This document shows, in pieces, positions 33,318 to 41,600 of a stretch of 64,000 nucleotides of DNA. The stretch covers positions 1,984,001 through 2,048,000 of the forward strand of contig NZ_CP015225.1 of NCBI RefSeq assembly GCF_001623525.1, read 5' to 3'. The notes under the pieces were generated by a model. That model made no database searches, had not been told where the DNA came from, and worked only from the letters and a program-made list of their open reading frames with translations. The stretch is from Pseudomonas fluorescens. Lineage in GTDB: Bacteria; Pseudomonadota; Gammaproteobacteria; Pseudomonadales; Pseudomonadaceae. Both the position numbers and the translations under genes were made by a program. How positions within the stretch are numbered: the first letter of the stretch is position 1; each line of letters starts with the position of its first letter.

Positions 33318-34538
33318 ATGGAAGCCAGAACTTCATTGGCGATTACCGCTACGCAACCGCACGCCTCCACACAACCATTGACCGGCAAAGTCGTGGCGCT
33401 GCTTGCAGGCCTGGCGGCGATCAGCATGCTGTCCACCAACATCATCCTCCCGGCGTTCGCGGAGATCGGCAAAGACCTGGGCGTGACCGCTCGCGAGCTC
33501 GGCCTGACGCTGTCCAGCTTCTTCATCACGTTCGCCTTGGGCCAGCTGGTGGTCGGGCCGCTGGCCGACCGCTACGGGCGCCAGAAACTGGTGCTCGGCG
33601 GCCTCTCAGTGTTCGTGGTCGGCACCGTCATCGCCGGCCTTGCCACCACCCTTGATGTGCTGATCGCCGGACGCGTCGTCCAGGCGTTGGGCGTGTGCGC
33701 AGCCTCGGTGCTGTCCCGCGCCATCGCACGGGATCTGTTCGAAGGCGAGACGCTGGCCCGCGCCCTGTCGCTGACGATGATCGCCACTGCCGCGGCGCCG
33801 GGTTTTTCGCCGCTGGCCGGCAGCGTTCTGTCCGTCACGCTCGGCTGGCGCGCCATCTTCATCCTGGTGGGACTGGCCGCCGTGGTACTGGCCTTTTTCT
33901 ACGTACGCGACCTCGGAGAGACCCACCCTGCCGATCGCCGGGCGCCGCACTCGGCCAAGAGCGTGGTGCTCGCCTATGGCAGATTGGCGCTGGACAAGCG
34001 CTTCATCCTCCCTGCCCTTTCAATGAGCCTGCTGATGAGCGGCCTGTTCGCCTCCTTCGCGGCGGCGCCCGCCATCCTGATGCAAGGTATTGGCCTGACC
34101 TCGTTGCAAACCGGCCTGTATTTCGCCGCTACGGTATTCGTCGTGTTCGCAGCCGGCATGGCGGCCCCGCGCCTGGCGCATCGTCATGGCGCCCGAATCG
34201 CCACACTCGTGGGCATTGCCTGTGCCATGGCCGGCGGCGGCCTGCTGCTCGTCGGCCCAGCCGCGCCTGGTCTTGGGTGGTATGCCCTCTCGATGATCAC
34301 CTTCCTGTGGGGCATGGGCCTGGCCAATCCGCTGGGCACGGCAATCACCATGGGGCCTTTCGGCAAGGAAGCCGGGATGGCCTCCGCATTGCTGGGCTTT
34401 CTCTCCATGGGTGCGGCTGCTCTGAGCACCTGGCTGGCCTCGGTCTTGAGCTTCGCGCCGGTCACGACGCTGGGTGGGATTCAGACGATGGCCTGCCTGG
34501 TGGCGCTGGTGCTGTTTCTGTTGCGGGGGCGTCTTTGA
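33318..34538 (+). CDS. Bcr/CflA-like MFS drug-efflux transporter
   Basis: A 406-residue MFS exporter with about twelve helices. The N-terminal half has the features of the 12-TM drug:H+ antiporters: LSTNIILPAFAEIGKDLG with a family-type helix 1, FALGQLVVGPLADRYGRQKLVLGG (motif A, about residues 70-93) and GRVVQALGVCAASVLSRAIARDL (Bcr/CflA block). GAGAGGA lies just upstream of the ATG at 33318. It is separated from the sulfur genes by a divergent promoter region and faces the cluster at 34582 convergently, so it may or may not serve that cluster. Confidence 0.85.
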   Translation: MEARTSLAITATQPHASTQPLTGKVVALLAGLAAISMLSTNIILPAFAEIGKDLGVTARELGLTLSSFFITFALGQLVVGPLADRYGRQKLVLGGLSVFVVGTVIAGLATTLDVLIAGRVVQALGVCAASVLSRAIARDLFEGETLARALSLTMIATAAAPGFSPLAGSVLSVTLGWRAIFILVGLAAVVLAFFYVRDLGETHPADRRAPHSAKSVVLAYGRLALDKRFILPALSMSLLMSGLFASFAAAPAILMQGIGLTSLQTGLYFAATVFVVFAAGMAAPRLAHRHGARIATLVGIACAMAGGGLLLVGPAAPGLGWYALSMITFLWGMGLANPLGTAITMGPFGKEAGMASALLGFLSMGAAALSTWLASVLSFAPVTTLGGIQTMACLVALVLFLLRGRL

Positions 34539-34581
34539 GGACGCTTTCTCGGCCAAGCCAAAAGCTCGCCTCCTGCGCCAA

Positions 34582-35856
34582 TCAGTACACCGGCCAGGTT
34601 TCAACAATCTTCCCACCGCGCACGGCCAGCAAATCACCAAATTGCAGCAGCACGGATTCAGTCTGGGTCGGCCGTAAAAACACCTGGTCCTCCACGTTCA
34701 ACCCTACGGCCAGGGAGCCGTTGACCATTTCCTGATTGGAGCTGCGACCATAGAGCTCATTGCTTTGCAGCCCCTTGGGAGACTCGAACTCGGCCATCCA
34801 GTTACCGCCGTAGAGGAAGAATGTTGCGCGCTGGTTAGGGTCCCACCAGGAGAACAATCGGGACTTGTCATCCAGGGCTGGGAAATTGACGGGGCCAGTG
34901 CTCTTTAGCACCGGCGTTGCGATAAAGGCCGCCGGCACATGCTCGACCAGCGATGGCAGGTCGTAATGGGTCGGCTTGAGAAACGCCGTTCCCACCGAAA
35001 CCTCGCTGCTCAAGCGTTCCTGCTCATGTATACCGTAGCTGGGGCTACCGGCCGTATTGAGCGTGAGCCCTTCGTGCCAAAGCGCAGGGAAGTGTTCACG
35101 CAGGTAATTCACATGGCCGTTGTAAATGACCATCACCTTGTCGAACAACGCCTGGGACGAACCGAGGACCCTGGGCACGCCCATGCCGACAAACGGGTCA
35201 TACCCCATGAAGCCTGAAAATTCGAGCTGCTGCGGATGCGCACTGATCAGCGTCAGCATCTCGCCTAGCACCGCGTGGTCAGCGACTCCGCCGCGATGCA
35301 GGCCGACATCCAGCTCGATATTGACCCGCATCCGGATGCCCAGGCCTTGCGCCAACGCCAGGTAATCCATCAGCCGCCGGGGGGTATCGAGCAGCCATTG
35401 CAGTTGCCTGGAAGGGTCAAAGGTGCCCTTGTGAGTTTGATAAAACAGCTCGGCCGAGCGCACCGGCAAAGGCTTGCCGAGCAAGAGGTCGGCCTCGGGA
35501 AAGGTCACTGCATCCTGATTGAGGAACGGCTGGTGGAACGACATCAGCCGCTGGCTATCGGTTCGTTTGGCGATATACGCCAACAACCCCGGTGACGGCA
35601 GGGACTTCTCCACCAGGCGCAAGTGTTTGCCGGCACGTTTGACCGATTGCATGACCACATTGATGTTGTGATCGAGCCCATCGAGGTCGATCAGCATCAC
35701 CGGCCGCATCGGCCCATGGACCTTCAGTTCCTGATTCAGCTTGTGGAAGTACTCGTTGTAGGGGCTGCCCCGATCGCTCGGACGCAACAGCGCCCCCGCC
35801 CCGACCATCAATGCACCCACTCCGGCGGTGCCGAGCATAAAGGTTCTACGATTCAT
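34582..35856 (-). CDS. Tat-exported alanine-racemase/D-threonine-aldolase-fold PLP protein
   Basis: A 424-residue protein. The N-terminus NRRTFMLGTAGVGALMVGAGALL has a twin-arginine signal (RRTFM), so it should fold with its cofactor before export to the periplasm. The mature part has the fold-type III PLP barrel start VMLIDLDGLDHNI, and LVEKSLPSP carries the candidate PLP lysine in the place of the KTHK site of D-threonine aldolases. Later RMRVNIELDVGLHRGG matches the family's D-x-G-x-x-R-x-G strand. It is the last gene of the minus-strand cluster, 116 bp after the hydrolase. A role in racemising or cleaving a periplasmic amino-acid derivative is plausible; no substrate is evident. Confidence 0.78.
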   Translation of the reverse strand: MNRRTFMLGTAGVGALMVGAGALLRPSDRGSPYNEYFHKLNQELKVHGPMRPVMLIDLDGLDHNINVVMQSVKRAGKHLRLVEKSLPSPGLLAYIAKRTDSQRLMSFHQPFLNQDAVTFPEADLLLGKPLPVRSAELFYQTHKGTFDPSRQLQWLLDTPRRLMDYLALAQGLGIRMRVNIELDVGLHRGGVADHAVLGEMLTLISAHPQQLEFSGFMGYDPFVGMGVPRVLGSSQALFDKVMVIYNGHVNYLREHFPALWHEGLTLNTAGSPSYGIHEQERLSSEVSVGTAFLKPTHYDLPSLVEHVPAAFIATPVLKSTGPVNFPALDDKSRLFSWWDPNQRATFFLYGGNWMAEFESPKGLQSNELYGRSSNQEMVNGSLAVGLNVEDQVFLRPTQTESVLLQFGDLLAVRGGKIVETWPVY

Positions 35857-35972
35857 CAGGACGCTCCCTCTGCGTGCGCAGTCAGGTGCACGTTACGGCA
35901 GCGCTACCCGACTGTTGAGGCTATGGGAGGTCAGAAAGGGGACTTTGGCGGCCAGGCTTTGATCGAATCCGG

Positions 35973-36857
35973 CTAAACCCTGGACGTTGCAATGAACCCT
36001 GTGATGGCCGTCACCACATCGGCGCCCCGTTCAAGATAGGGCACATGCCCGCAGTCCTCGATGAACTCGCCGCGTGCATCGGGCAGTTGCTTGAGCAGGT
36101 TGTCCAGGGTCGCCGGCAGGAATACCTGGTCATGCCGGCCCCAGATCACCAGCGTCTTGGCAGCGATCTGGGGCAACCGTTCGAGCAGCACGTCCAGGCC
36201 TTCGCGACGGAAATCCTCGACGACACGCTGCACAGCGGCAAACCTCGACCTGCCGCTGGCCGCCATGGCCTGGGCCAAGCGCCCTCCTACCTCGGGCGGC
36301 GCCTGGAACACCAGGCTCCAGAAGCGCTTCATCTCTTCGACCGTACGATAGCCAAACACCGTGCCCGCCCCTTGCAGGCTGGCTTTCAATGTGGGGCCTA
36401 GCGCTTGCTCGCCCAGACCGGCAGGCGCCAGCAAGACCAAGTGACTGACACGCTGCGGGTGTTTGGCGGCATACAGGCCGGCCACGCATCCACCCAAAGA
36501 GCTGCCGACCAGCACGAAGGGGCCCTCGACGAGTGTATCCAGCAGGCCTTCGAGTTCCGCCAGCATTGCCAGGGGACCAAAGCCGGCACCCGCCTCGTAC
36601 ACGGATTGGCCATGCCCCGGCAAGTCGACGAAAACGCAGTGGTGATGGCGCGCCATGCCGAGCATCGCAGGGCCCCACTGATCCTTGCTGGCGCCCAAGC
36701 CATGGAGCATGACCAGCGTCGTCCGCTGTTGCCGTGCAGGGCTTTGCAGATAGGCCAGGCGTCCATGTTTACCGGTGTGCCAGCGCAGTTTCAAACCGAA
36801 CTGCCAGCGGTGGACCAGGCGCAAAGTGCCGAGCAGCAATCGATCAACGCGGTTCAT
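35973..36857 (-). CDS. Alpha/beta-hydrolase
   Basis: A 294-residue alpha/beta-hydrolase. The oxyanion region is LVMLHGLGASKDQWGP, the nucleophile elbow is GSSLGG (Ser near residue 119), the acid is probably the Asp in WGRHDQVF and the catalytic His lies in DCGHVPYLE. It resembles the C-C hydrolase/lipase-like members that work on small esters or beta-ketones. It overlaps the EamA gene by 14 bases, showing operon membership. In a biosynthetic cluster it could release, lactonise or hydrolyse an acyl intermediate. Confidence 0.85.
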   Translation of the reverse strand: MNRVDRLLLGTLRLVHRWQFGLKLRWHTGKHGRLAYLQSPARQQRTTLVMLHGLGASKDQWGPAMLGMARHHHCVFVDLPGHGQSVYEAGAGFGPLAMLAELEGLLDTLVEGPFVLVGSSLGGCVAGLYAAKHPQRVSHLVLLAPAGLGEQALGPTLKASLQGAGTVFGYRTVEEMKRFWSLVFQAPPEVGGRLAQAMAASGRSRFAAVQRVVEDFRREGLDVLLERLPQIAAKTLVIWGRHDQVFLPATLDNLLKQLPDARGEFIEDCGHVPYLERGADVVTAITGFIATSRV

Positions 36858-37749
36858 CCGCCACTCCTTGTCCTTTGCTACCGGCCTTGAGGAAGAATCT
36901 TGCCGGCAGGCGCAGTTGGCATAGCGCCACGCCTGACAGCGTCAACACGGCACCGATCACCAGGCGCTGGCTGAAACCTTCGGCGAGCATGACCTGGCTG
37001 ACAACGATCGCGAACACCGGCACCAGAAGCAGGTACGGGCTCAGTTGCTGCATCGAGTTGCGGCCGAGTAACCAGAACCACAGACCGAACCCCAGCAGAC
37101 CACCACTGAGTGCGGTGTAGAGCACCGCCCACCACGCCTGGGCGCTGGCCGTGTAGACGCGTGTCCATTGCTCGCCTTCCTGGACGAACGACCACAGCAA
37201 CAGTTGCGGTGCGGCGATGACCGCCGTCCAGGCACTCAAGGCCAGCGGATCCAGTGGCCCGAGACGCTTGGTCAACACTGACCCGGCAGCGAATGCCAAG
37301 GCCGCCAGCGCCACCAGCAACATGCCGATGAACGTCCCGCCCGCCGATGGCGTAGCCAGTAGCACCAGGACACCGGCGAACGCCAGCACGATGCCCGCCA
37401 GGAGCCGCAGTTTCAGGACTTCCCCCAATAACGCGAATGCCAGGACGAGGGTAAACGGTGCCGCCAATTGATAAATGATCGCCGAGGTAGAGGCGTCTAC
37501 CCGGGCGATACCGCAATACAGCAAACCGAAATGCAAGGTCCCGGTAATCGTGGCGATCAGGGCCACGGACGCAAACTGTTCACGTTTGACGCGCTTGAGC
37601 AGCGGCAGGAGAAACAGCGCCATGATCGCGTAGCGCATGGCGACCATGAGGATAGGCGGCAACTCGGCGCCGCCGATTTTCACTGCAGTGACCTGCGCGC
37701 CCCAGAGAAACGCGACCAGTAACGCGAGCAATGAGTCTTTCAATGGCAT
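36844..37749 (-). CDS. EamA-family (DMT) transporter, probable cluster exporter
   Basis: A 301-residue inner-membrane protein of the drug/metabolite transporter superfamily, with ten predicted helices in two EamA repeats (first about residues 5-135, second about 145-285). Typical sequences are LLALLVAFLWGAQVTAVKIG and GVALCQLRLP near the end. Homologues include amino-acid and metabolite exporters such as RhaT/YdcZ relatives. It lies five bases after the flavin-reductase gene and is the obvious candidate to export the cluster's product. Confidence 0.85.
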   Translation of the reverse strand: MPLKDSLLALLVAFLWGAQVTAVKIGGAELPPILMVAMRYAIMALFLLPLLKRVKREQFASVALIATITGTLHFGLLYCGIARVDASTSAIIYQLAAPFTLVLAFALLGEVLKLRLLAGIVLAFAGVLVLLATPSAGGTFIGMLLVALAALAFAAGSVLTKRLGPLDPLALSAWTAVIAAPQLLLWSFVQEGEQWTRVYTASAQAWWAVLYTALSGGLLGFGLWFWLLGRNSMQQLSPYLLLVPVFAIVVSQVMLAEGFSQRLVIGAVLTLSGVALCQLRLPARFFLKAGSKGQGVADEPR

Positions 37750-37754
37750 GACAG

Positions 37755-38366
37755 TTATCCCTTCTGAAATTGAATGGGCCGCAGGATTCTTTCCGGCTTG
37801 CCTGTCGCAAGGGCTGGGGGGTTAAGTCGACAGTGATGCTCGCAGAGCCGGTCCAATGTCTCGCGCAGGGCCTGTTCCGCTTCAGGATCGTGGGCCAGTT
37901 GGGTCTGGAAGCACGGCGGAAATCCCGAGCCGACCAGAATCATTTTGTTGAGCAGCACGTTCAGCGCGACCTGGGAGAAAACCGCCGTGTGTCCATAGCG
38001 TCGGCCGACGACCGCAATTGCCGCGAGTTTGTCGCGCAGCGGACGCTCCCGAGGCCGCAGGAAGCCATAGCCGACTCGCTCCAGAAACGCCTGGAAGCGA
38101 CTGTTGGTGCCGTAGGCATGCATGACGGGGAGATAGAGCACCGCATCGGCGCGGTCCAGCCGCGCCACCAACTGCCCGACGTCGTCCTGCACTTGGCAGT
38201 CCTGGTCGGAACAGGCGTTGTCGGCGTCGCAGTAGTCGATCCGGTAATCCTTGAGCCAGATGTCATCGACCGCGACCTCCTCGCCCAGGTGGCGGCGCAC
38301 CAGCGCCACCACCCGTGCACTGACACCACAAGGTCGGCTTGACCCGACAATGATGGTCAGATTCAT
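37755..38366 (-). CDS. NAD(P)H-dependent FMN reductase / flavodoxin-like protein
   Basis: A 203-residue flavodoxin-fold protein beginning LTIIVGSSRPCGVSARVV (FMN-phosphate loop), with VLYLPVMHAYGTNSRFQAFLERVGY as the second flavin-contact segment. A Cys-rich stretch (IDYCDADNACSDQDCQVQDD, about residues 43-62) matches the iron-sulfur- or thiol-containing insertion of the NADPH-dependent FMN-reductase-like subgroup. It could supply electrons to the haem-oxygenase-like diiron enzyme encoded four bases upstream. That pairing is inference from gene order. Confidence 0.82.
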   Translation of the reverse strand: MNLTIIVGSSRPCGVSARVVALVRRHLGEEVAVDDIWLKDYRIDYCDADNACSDQDCQVQDDVGQLVARLDRADAVLYLPVMHAYGTNSRFQAFLERVGYGFLRPRERPLRDKLAAIAVVGRRYGHTAVFSQVALNVLLNKMILVGSGFPPCFQTQLAHDPEAEQALRETLDRLCEHHCRLNPPALATGKPERILRPIQFQKG

Positions 38367-38369
38367 GAT

Positions 38370-39053
38370 TCAGGACGCCTCCCGCAACCCTTCTTCGCCA
38401 GCCAGGTAGGCGCGCAAAGCCTCTTCCATCAACTGCCCGGTCAGCCAGAGCGTGACGCGTGCCACTTCCTTGATCTGACGACGATCTGCTTCGGTCTTCA
38501 CCGCACGCTGCATCGCCATACGCACTTCCTCGGCGTGCTTCTCGTCGATGGTCGAGTGGGCGACGAAGAAGGTCATCTGCTCATCCTTCAAGCCCAGGTC
38601 GGCACGGAACCGTTCCAGGATCGGTTGGATGTGCTCGTAGACGTCCTCGGCCCAGTAGCTGTAGCCCAGGCGAGCGATCGGCCCCTTGCGGATGGCCACA
38701 TCGTTGAGAAAGGCGATCAGTGCCTGGGTCGGCGCCAGGGGCGCCGGCATGGCTTGCGGCAACAGCCCGACCGACTCCAGGTCACGCAGCACCATGCGCT
38801 CGTGGCCCAGCTCTTCCAAGGCGTGCTTGTAGACGAAGCGCAACAGCGTCGTTTCCTCTGGATCGGCACTGAAGGCGCAGGCGGCCTGGTTCACCGAGTT
38901 GTAGCGGGTGTAGTGGTAGACCTGCAGCATGAGCTGTTGGTAGAGGGCTGGCGGCGTTGGGTTGTCCAGGCTGAATTTCCAGTAGGCGCCCTGCTTGATC
39001 TGGGCCCAGCCCGCGTCGACGATAGCGTCGAGTTCCTTGAAGAATGCTTGCAT
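38370..39053 (-). CDS. Haem-oxygenase-like diiron oxidase (HDO superfamily)
   Basis: A 227-residue helical protein of the TENA/haem-oxygenase-like fold annotated as iron-containing redox enzymes. Candidate diiron ligands occur in the order known for UndA, CADD and SznF: E81-x2-H84 in HALEELGHERM, E136 in YWAEDVYE, and H166-x3-D170-x2-H173 in AHSTIDEKHAEEV. Such enzymes perform N-oxygenation, oxidative decarboxylation or C-C cleavage. The ATG at 39053 is one base after the preceding stop; the longer open frame above it belongs to the acyltransferase gene in another register. Substrate unknown; anthranilate or an N-acyl derivative is suggested by the neighbours. Confidence 0.8.
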   Translation of the reverse strand: MQAFFKELDAIVDAGWAQIKQGAYWKFSLDNPTPPALYQQLMLQVYHYTRYNSVNQAACAFSADPEETTLLRFVYKHALEELGHERMVLRDLESVGLLPQAMPAPLAPTQALIAFLNDVAIRKGPIARLGYSYWAEDVYEHIQPILERFRADLGLKDEQMTFFVAHSTIDEKHAEEVRMAMQRAVKTEADRRQIKEVARVTLWLTGQLMEEALRAYLAGEEGLREAS

Positions 39054-39054
39054 T

Positions 39055-39600
39055 TCAATTGGCTCCTTTAACATTGAGGTAAACACTTTCGAGTTCCAGG
39101 TACACGAGGCTGTAGCGCCGCTCGACCTGTTCCCCGGTCCAGGTAACGTCATCCACCAGCACGCGCCCGCCCAGGCCGACATAGAGCGCAGCCAATTGGC
39201 CGCGGCACAGTGCCGAGATGAATCGCAGGTGAGTGTTGGCTTTCAGCCAAATGGCCGCTTGCAGGAGAAACATGCACAGGTGCCGACCGCCGCGGTATCG
39301 CTCGTCCAGCACCAGGCGATTGGCATCGAAGGCATCCGTCGATTGTTCGAAATAGGCCTGCACGTCGACCGCTCGCTCGACGAAGCTCAGGCCATGACCC
39401 AGCGGCGTGACGCGCAACGTCCCGACCACTTCGTCCTTGTCCAGGTAGACCAGGTGATAGGACAAGGCGTCGCGCACCTGCTCCCTTCGCTCGAAGTCGT
39501 CCTCCCGTGCCGGGTTGGTCCCCAGGTAGCGACTCCTGAGTTGCCTGACGGACTCGAACAGTTCATTGGCGTTGTCAATCACGCGAACAGACAGGCTCAT
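39055..39600 (-). CDS. GNAT acyltransferase of the LuxI/FeeM (N-acyl amino-acid synthase) fold
   Basis: A 181-residue acyltransferase. The core reads RDALSYHLVYLDKDEVVGTLRVTP, the strand pattern shared by acyl-homoserine-lactone synthases and FeeM-type N-acyl amino-acid synthases. It is followed by FDANRLVLDERYRGGRHLCMFLLQAAIWLK, where the acyl-donor-binding R-G-G loop of GNAT enzymes is visible. It is not a canonical LuxI: the E-x-SR motif is replaced by DANR. It lies between the ligase (8-bp gap) and the diiron enzyme (1-bp gap). It may transfer an acyl group, from ACP or from the ligase product, to an amine. Confidence 0.7.
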   Translation of the reverse strand: MSLSVRVIDNANELFESVRQLRSRYLGTNPAREDDFERREQVRDALSYHLVYLDKDEVVGTLRVTPLGHGLSFVERAVDVQAYFEQSTDAFDANRLVLDERYRGGRHLCMFLLQAAIWLKANTHLRFISALCRGQLAALYVGLGGRVLVDDVTWTGEQVERRYSLVYLELESVYLNVKGAN

Positions 39601-39608
39601 CGCTGACC

Positions 39609-40961
39609 TCACTGGCCTTGACGCTGATCGACGATGCGCGCTTCTTTCCAGCTGAACCAACTGCCAAGGTTCACATGCTCGGCCAGATCGCCCACCACCA
39701 TGACCGTGGCATCGACCCCAAGCCGTTCGCGCAGGCGCTCCTTGATCAGCAGCACCAGACGTCCACGATCGCCTTCGAAGAAGCGCGACATTTCCAGCTT
39801 GGCGATGACGGTGTCGCGATCATTGGCGCGACTGAGGATGATCTGGTAACCAAGGCATTGTTCGACGCCTTCAAGCAGCGCCTGCTCGATCTGTGCGGCC
39901 GAGAAGGCGCGATCGTTCAGTTGCACGGCATCCTTCACCCGACCGACGACCTTGACGGTCTGGCGCATCGATTGCGCATAGCCGGGGCGCGACTGGATCG
40001 AGACCAGATCGCCCGTGCGGTAGCGAATCAACGGCTTGCTGCCGGGAATCAGCATGGTCACGCACAACTCACCGTCGCCGGTGCAGCCCAGGCTTTCCCC
40101 GGACTTGGGATCGAGCACCTCGATGATGTAGTTGAGGCGATGCGGCACCAACTGGTCGTTGGCGTTGCAGGCCGCGATGATCATCGCTTCCTGGGAGCCA
40201 TACAGGCTGTTGTAGGCCTGCGCACCCCACAGGCTGTAGAGGTTGTTCTTCAACGCAGGGGTGCACAGCTCGCCGCTCATCATGAACGCGCGCAGGGCGA
40301 AGTCCTCGCGTGGGTTCAAGCCTTGGCGCTCGGCTTCCTTGGCCATGGCCAGCAAGAGCCCCGGCGCCGATGCGAGCACGCCGATCCGCAGGTCCTTGAG
40401 CAGTTGCAGTGCCTTGGGCCAACCGATCACCGGTGAGTGCGGCCAGATCTTGGCATTGCACAGGTCGAGCTGGGTGCAGACATCGCCCAGGGTGTCACCG
40501 AAGGAATGGACCTCGGTAGGTCCCATGATGCCGACCACGGTCTTTTCGCCTGGGAAATGCTTTTCGATCACGGCCTGGTAGGCCATGGCCAGTTGGCGAT
40601 TGCTCGCGTAGCTCTCCTTGCGGTCTCGCGGGCATGGCGTGGCGGGCCCGGTGGTCCCCGTGGTCTCGTAATAGAAGATGCTGTCTTCCAGCGGGCCGGA
40701 CAAAATGTCGAAGCCTGCTTCGCGCAGATCATCCTTGGTCGTGAATGGCAAGGTGGCGAGGTCATCCAAGGTCAGCGAACGCTCGTCGACCTGGGCAAGG
40801 TGCCTGGAATAGAACGGCGAGGACCGCTTCACGTGGCCGACCACTTCCCGCAACTGTGCCTGGTGCCAGGCCGCCAGCTCGGCGTCGCTGAGGACGTCGG
40901 TCCAATAGGCATGATGAATCGGATCGTACCGCTTCTTGAATGTCTCTAAATGCTCTTTCAT
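39609..40961 (-). CDS. PaaK-like AMP-forming aryl/acyl ligase
   Basis: A 450-residue adenylate-forming enzyme of the phenylacetate-CoA ligase class. The ATP loop is ETTGTTGPAT (residues 99-108). YNSLYGSQEAMIIAACN occupies the A5 position (Y-G-x-x-E), and IRYRTGDLVSIQSRPG is the A7 hinge motif. The C-terminal domain ends with the MVVGDLAEHVN segment. It is the first gene of a seven-gene operon and diverges from an anthranilate synthase, so anthranilate or another aromatic/short acid is the likely substrate. Whether the product is passed on as AMP or CoA ester is not visible. Confidence 0.85.
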   Translation of the reverse strand: MKEHLETFKKRYDPIHHAYWTDVLSDAELAAWHQAQLREVVGHVKRSSPFYSRHLAQVDERSLTLDDLATLPFTTKDDLREAGFDILSGPLEDSIFYYETTGTTGPATPCPRDRKESYASNRQLAMAYQAVIEKHFPGEKTVVGIMGPTEVHSFGDTLGDVCTQLDLCNAKIWPHSPVIGWPKALQLLKDLRIGVLASAPGLLLAMAKEAERQGLNPREDFALRAFMMSGELCTPALKNNLYSLWGAQAYNSLYGSQEAMIIAACNANDQLVPHRLNYIIEVLDPKSGESLGCTGDGELCVTMLIPGSKPLIRYRTGDLVSIQSRPGYAQSMRQTVKVVGRVKDAVQLNDRAFSAAQIEQALLEGVEQCLGYQIILSRANDRDTVIAKLEMSRFFEGDRGRLVLLIKERLRERLGVDATVMVVGDLAEHVNLGSWFSWKEARIVDQRQGQ

Positions 40962-41600
40962 TTCAGCCGCTCAGGTTTGATGGGTTACTGGAACTCAACG
41001 GCCGCTACGTTAGTAACAGAACTTATAAATACCCAGCTGCGCTATCTCGCAGTTGTGCGCGCACGAGTTTCTTGTTAAAAGCACGCGCGGTTACATACGC
41101 GTAGGGATAGCTCTGTCGACATTCAGAAATGAATGAAAGATTAATATGCCCTCAGCAGTTGACAGGCCCCAGGGCACGCTGGTAATTTCGCCGCACTGCC
41201 CATTATTCCCGCAGTGCTTAGCCAAGACTGGGATGTCTAAAAATGTACTATCACCTTTCTGCTATCAGTTCCTCCCACAGCTATCCCGACAGCTGTTCCC
41301 GGGCCATTCTGGCCATCTTCAAAAGCAATATCTGGCGTCGCTAATCTAGCGAAGACCGGAGCCTGTCTGCTGCCTGCCAGCAACGTCCTGATCTTTCCCC
41401 TCTGAAATCGAAGGCGCTCGCGCCTTGTGTCCTGCGCAACAATTGGCTGCAATCCATTGCAAGCTTTTTAGTGCGCGCGACATGAACAGCGTCCGTCCCG
41501 TCTATTCAGAATATCCCTCAACACGTATTTAAAGTGCCTGCGCGCTTTATATTCCCGTGGCGCTCTCTTAATCGAGCGCCTGAATCGTTACACCTTGAAT
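40962..41600. other. Divergent promoter region of the biosynthetic cluster
   Basis: A 639-bp gene-free region, A+T richer than the flanking coding DNA, between the start of the ligase operon (minus) and the anthranilate synthase (plus). Plausible -10-like sequences are TATATT near 41549 for the plus side and TATTTATAAG near 41023-41032 on the minus side. I looked for a lux-box-like 20-bp dyad and found none convincing. A 67-codon ORF at 41146-41349 has no recognisable features and I do not call it. Confidence 0.6.

Noticed and set aside
41275..41305. GACAGCTGTT-type dyad tested as a lux box or SfnR-type site
   Set aside because: Arms and spacer do not match either the lux-box pattern or CTGTT-N8-AACAG, and no sigma-54 promoter lies 94 bp away.
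41146..41349. 67-codon ORF in the divergent promoter region of the cluster
   Set aside because: No convincing Shine-Dalgarno, no recognisable domain, and it lies in the region expected to hold two promoters.
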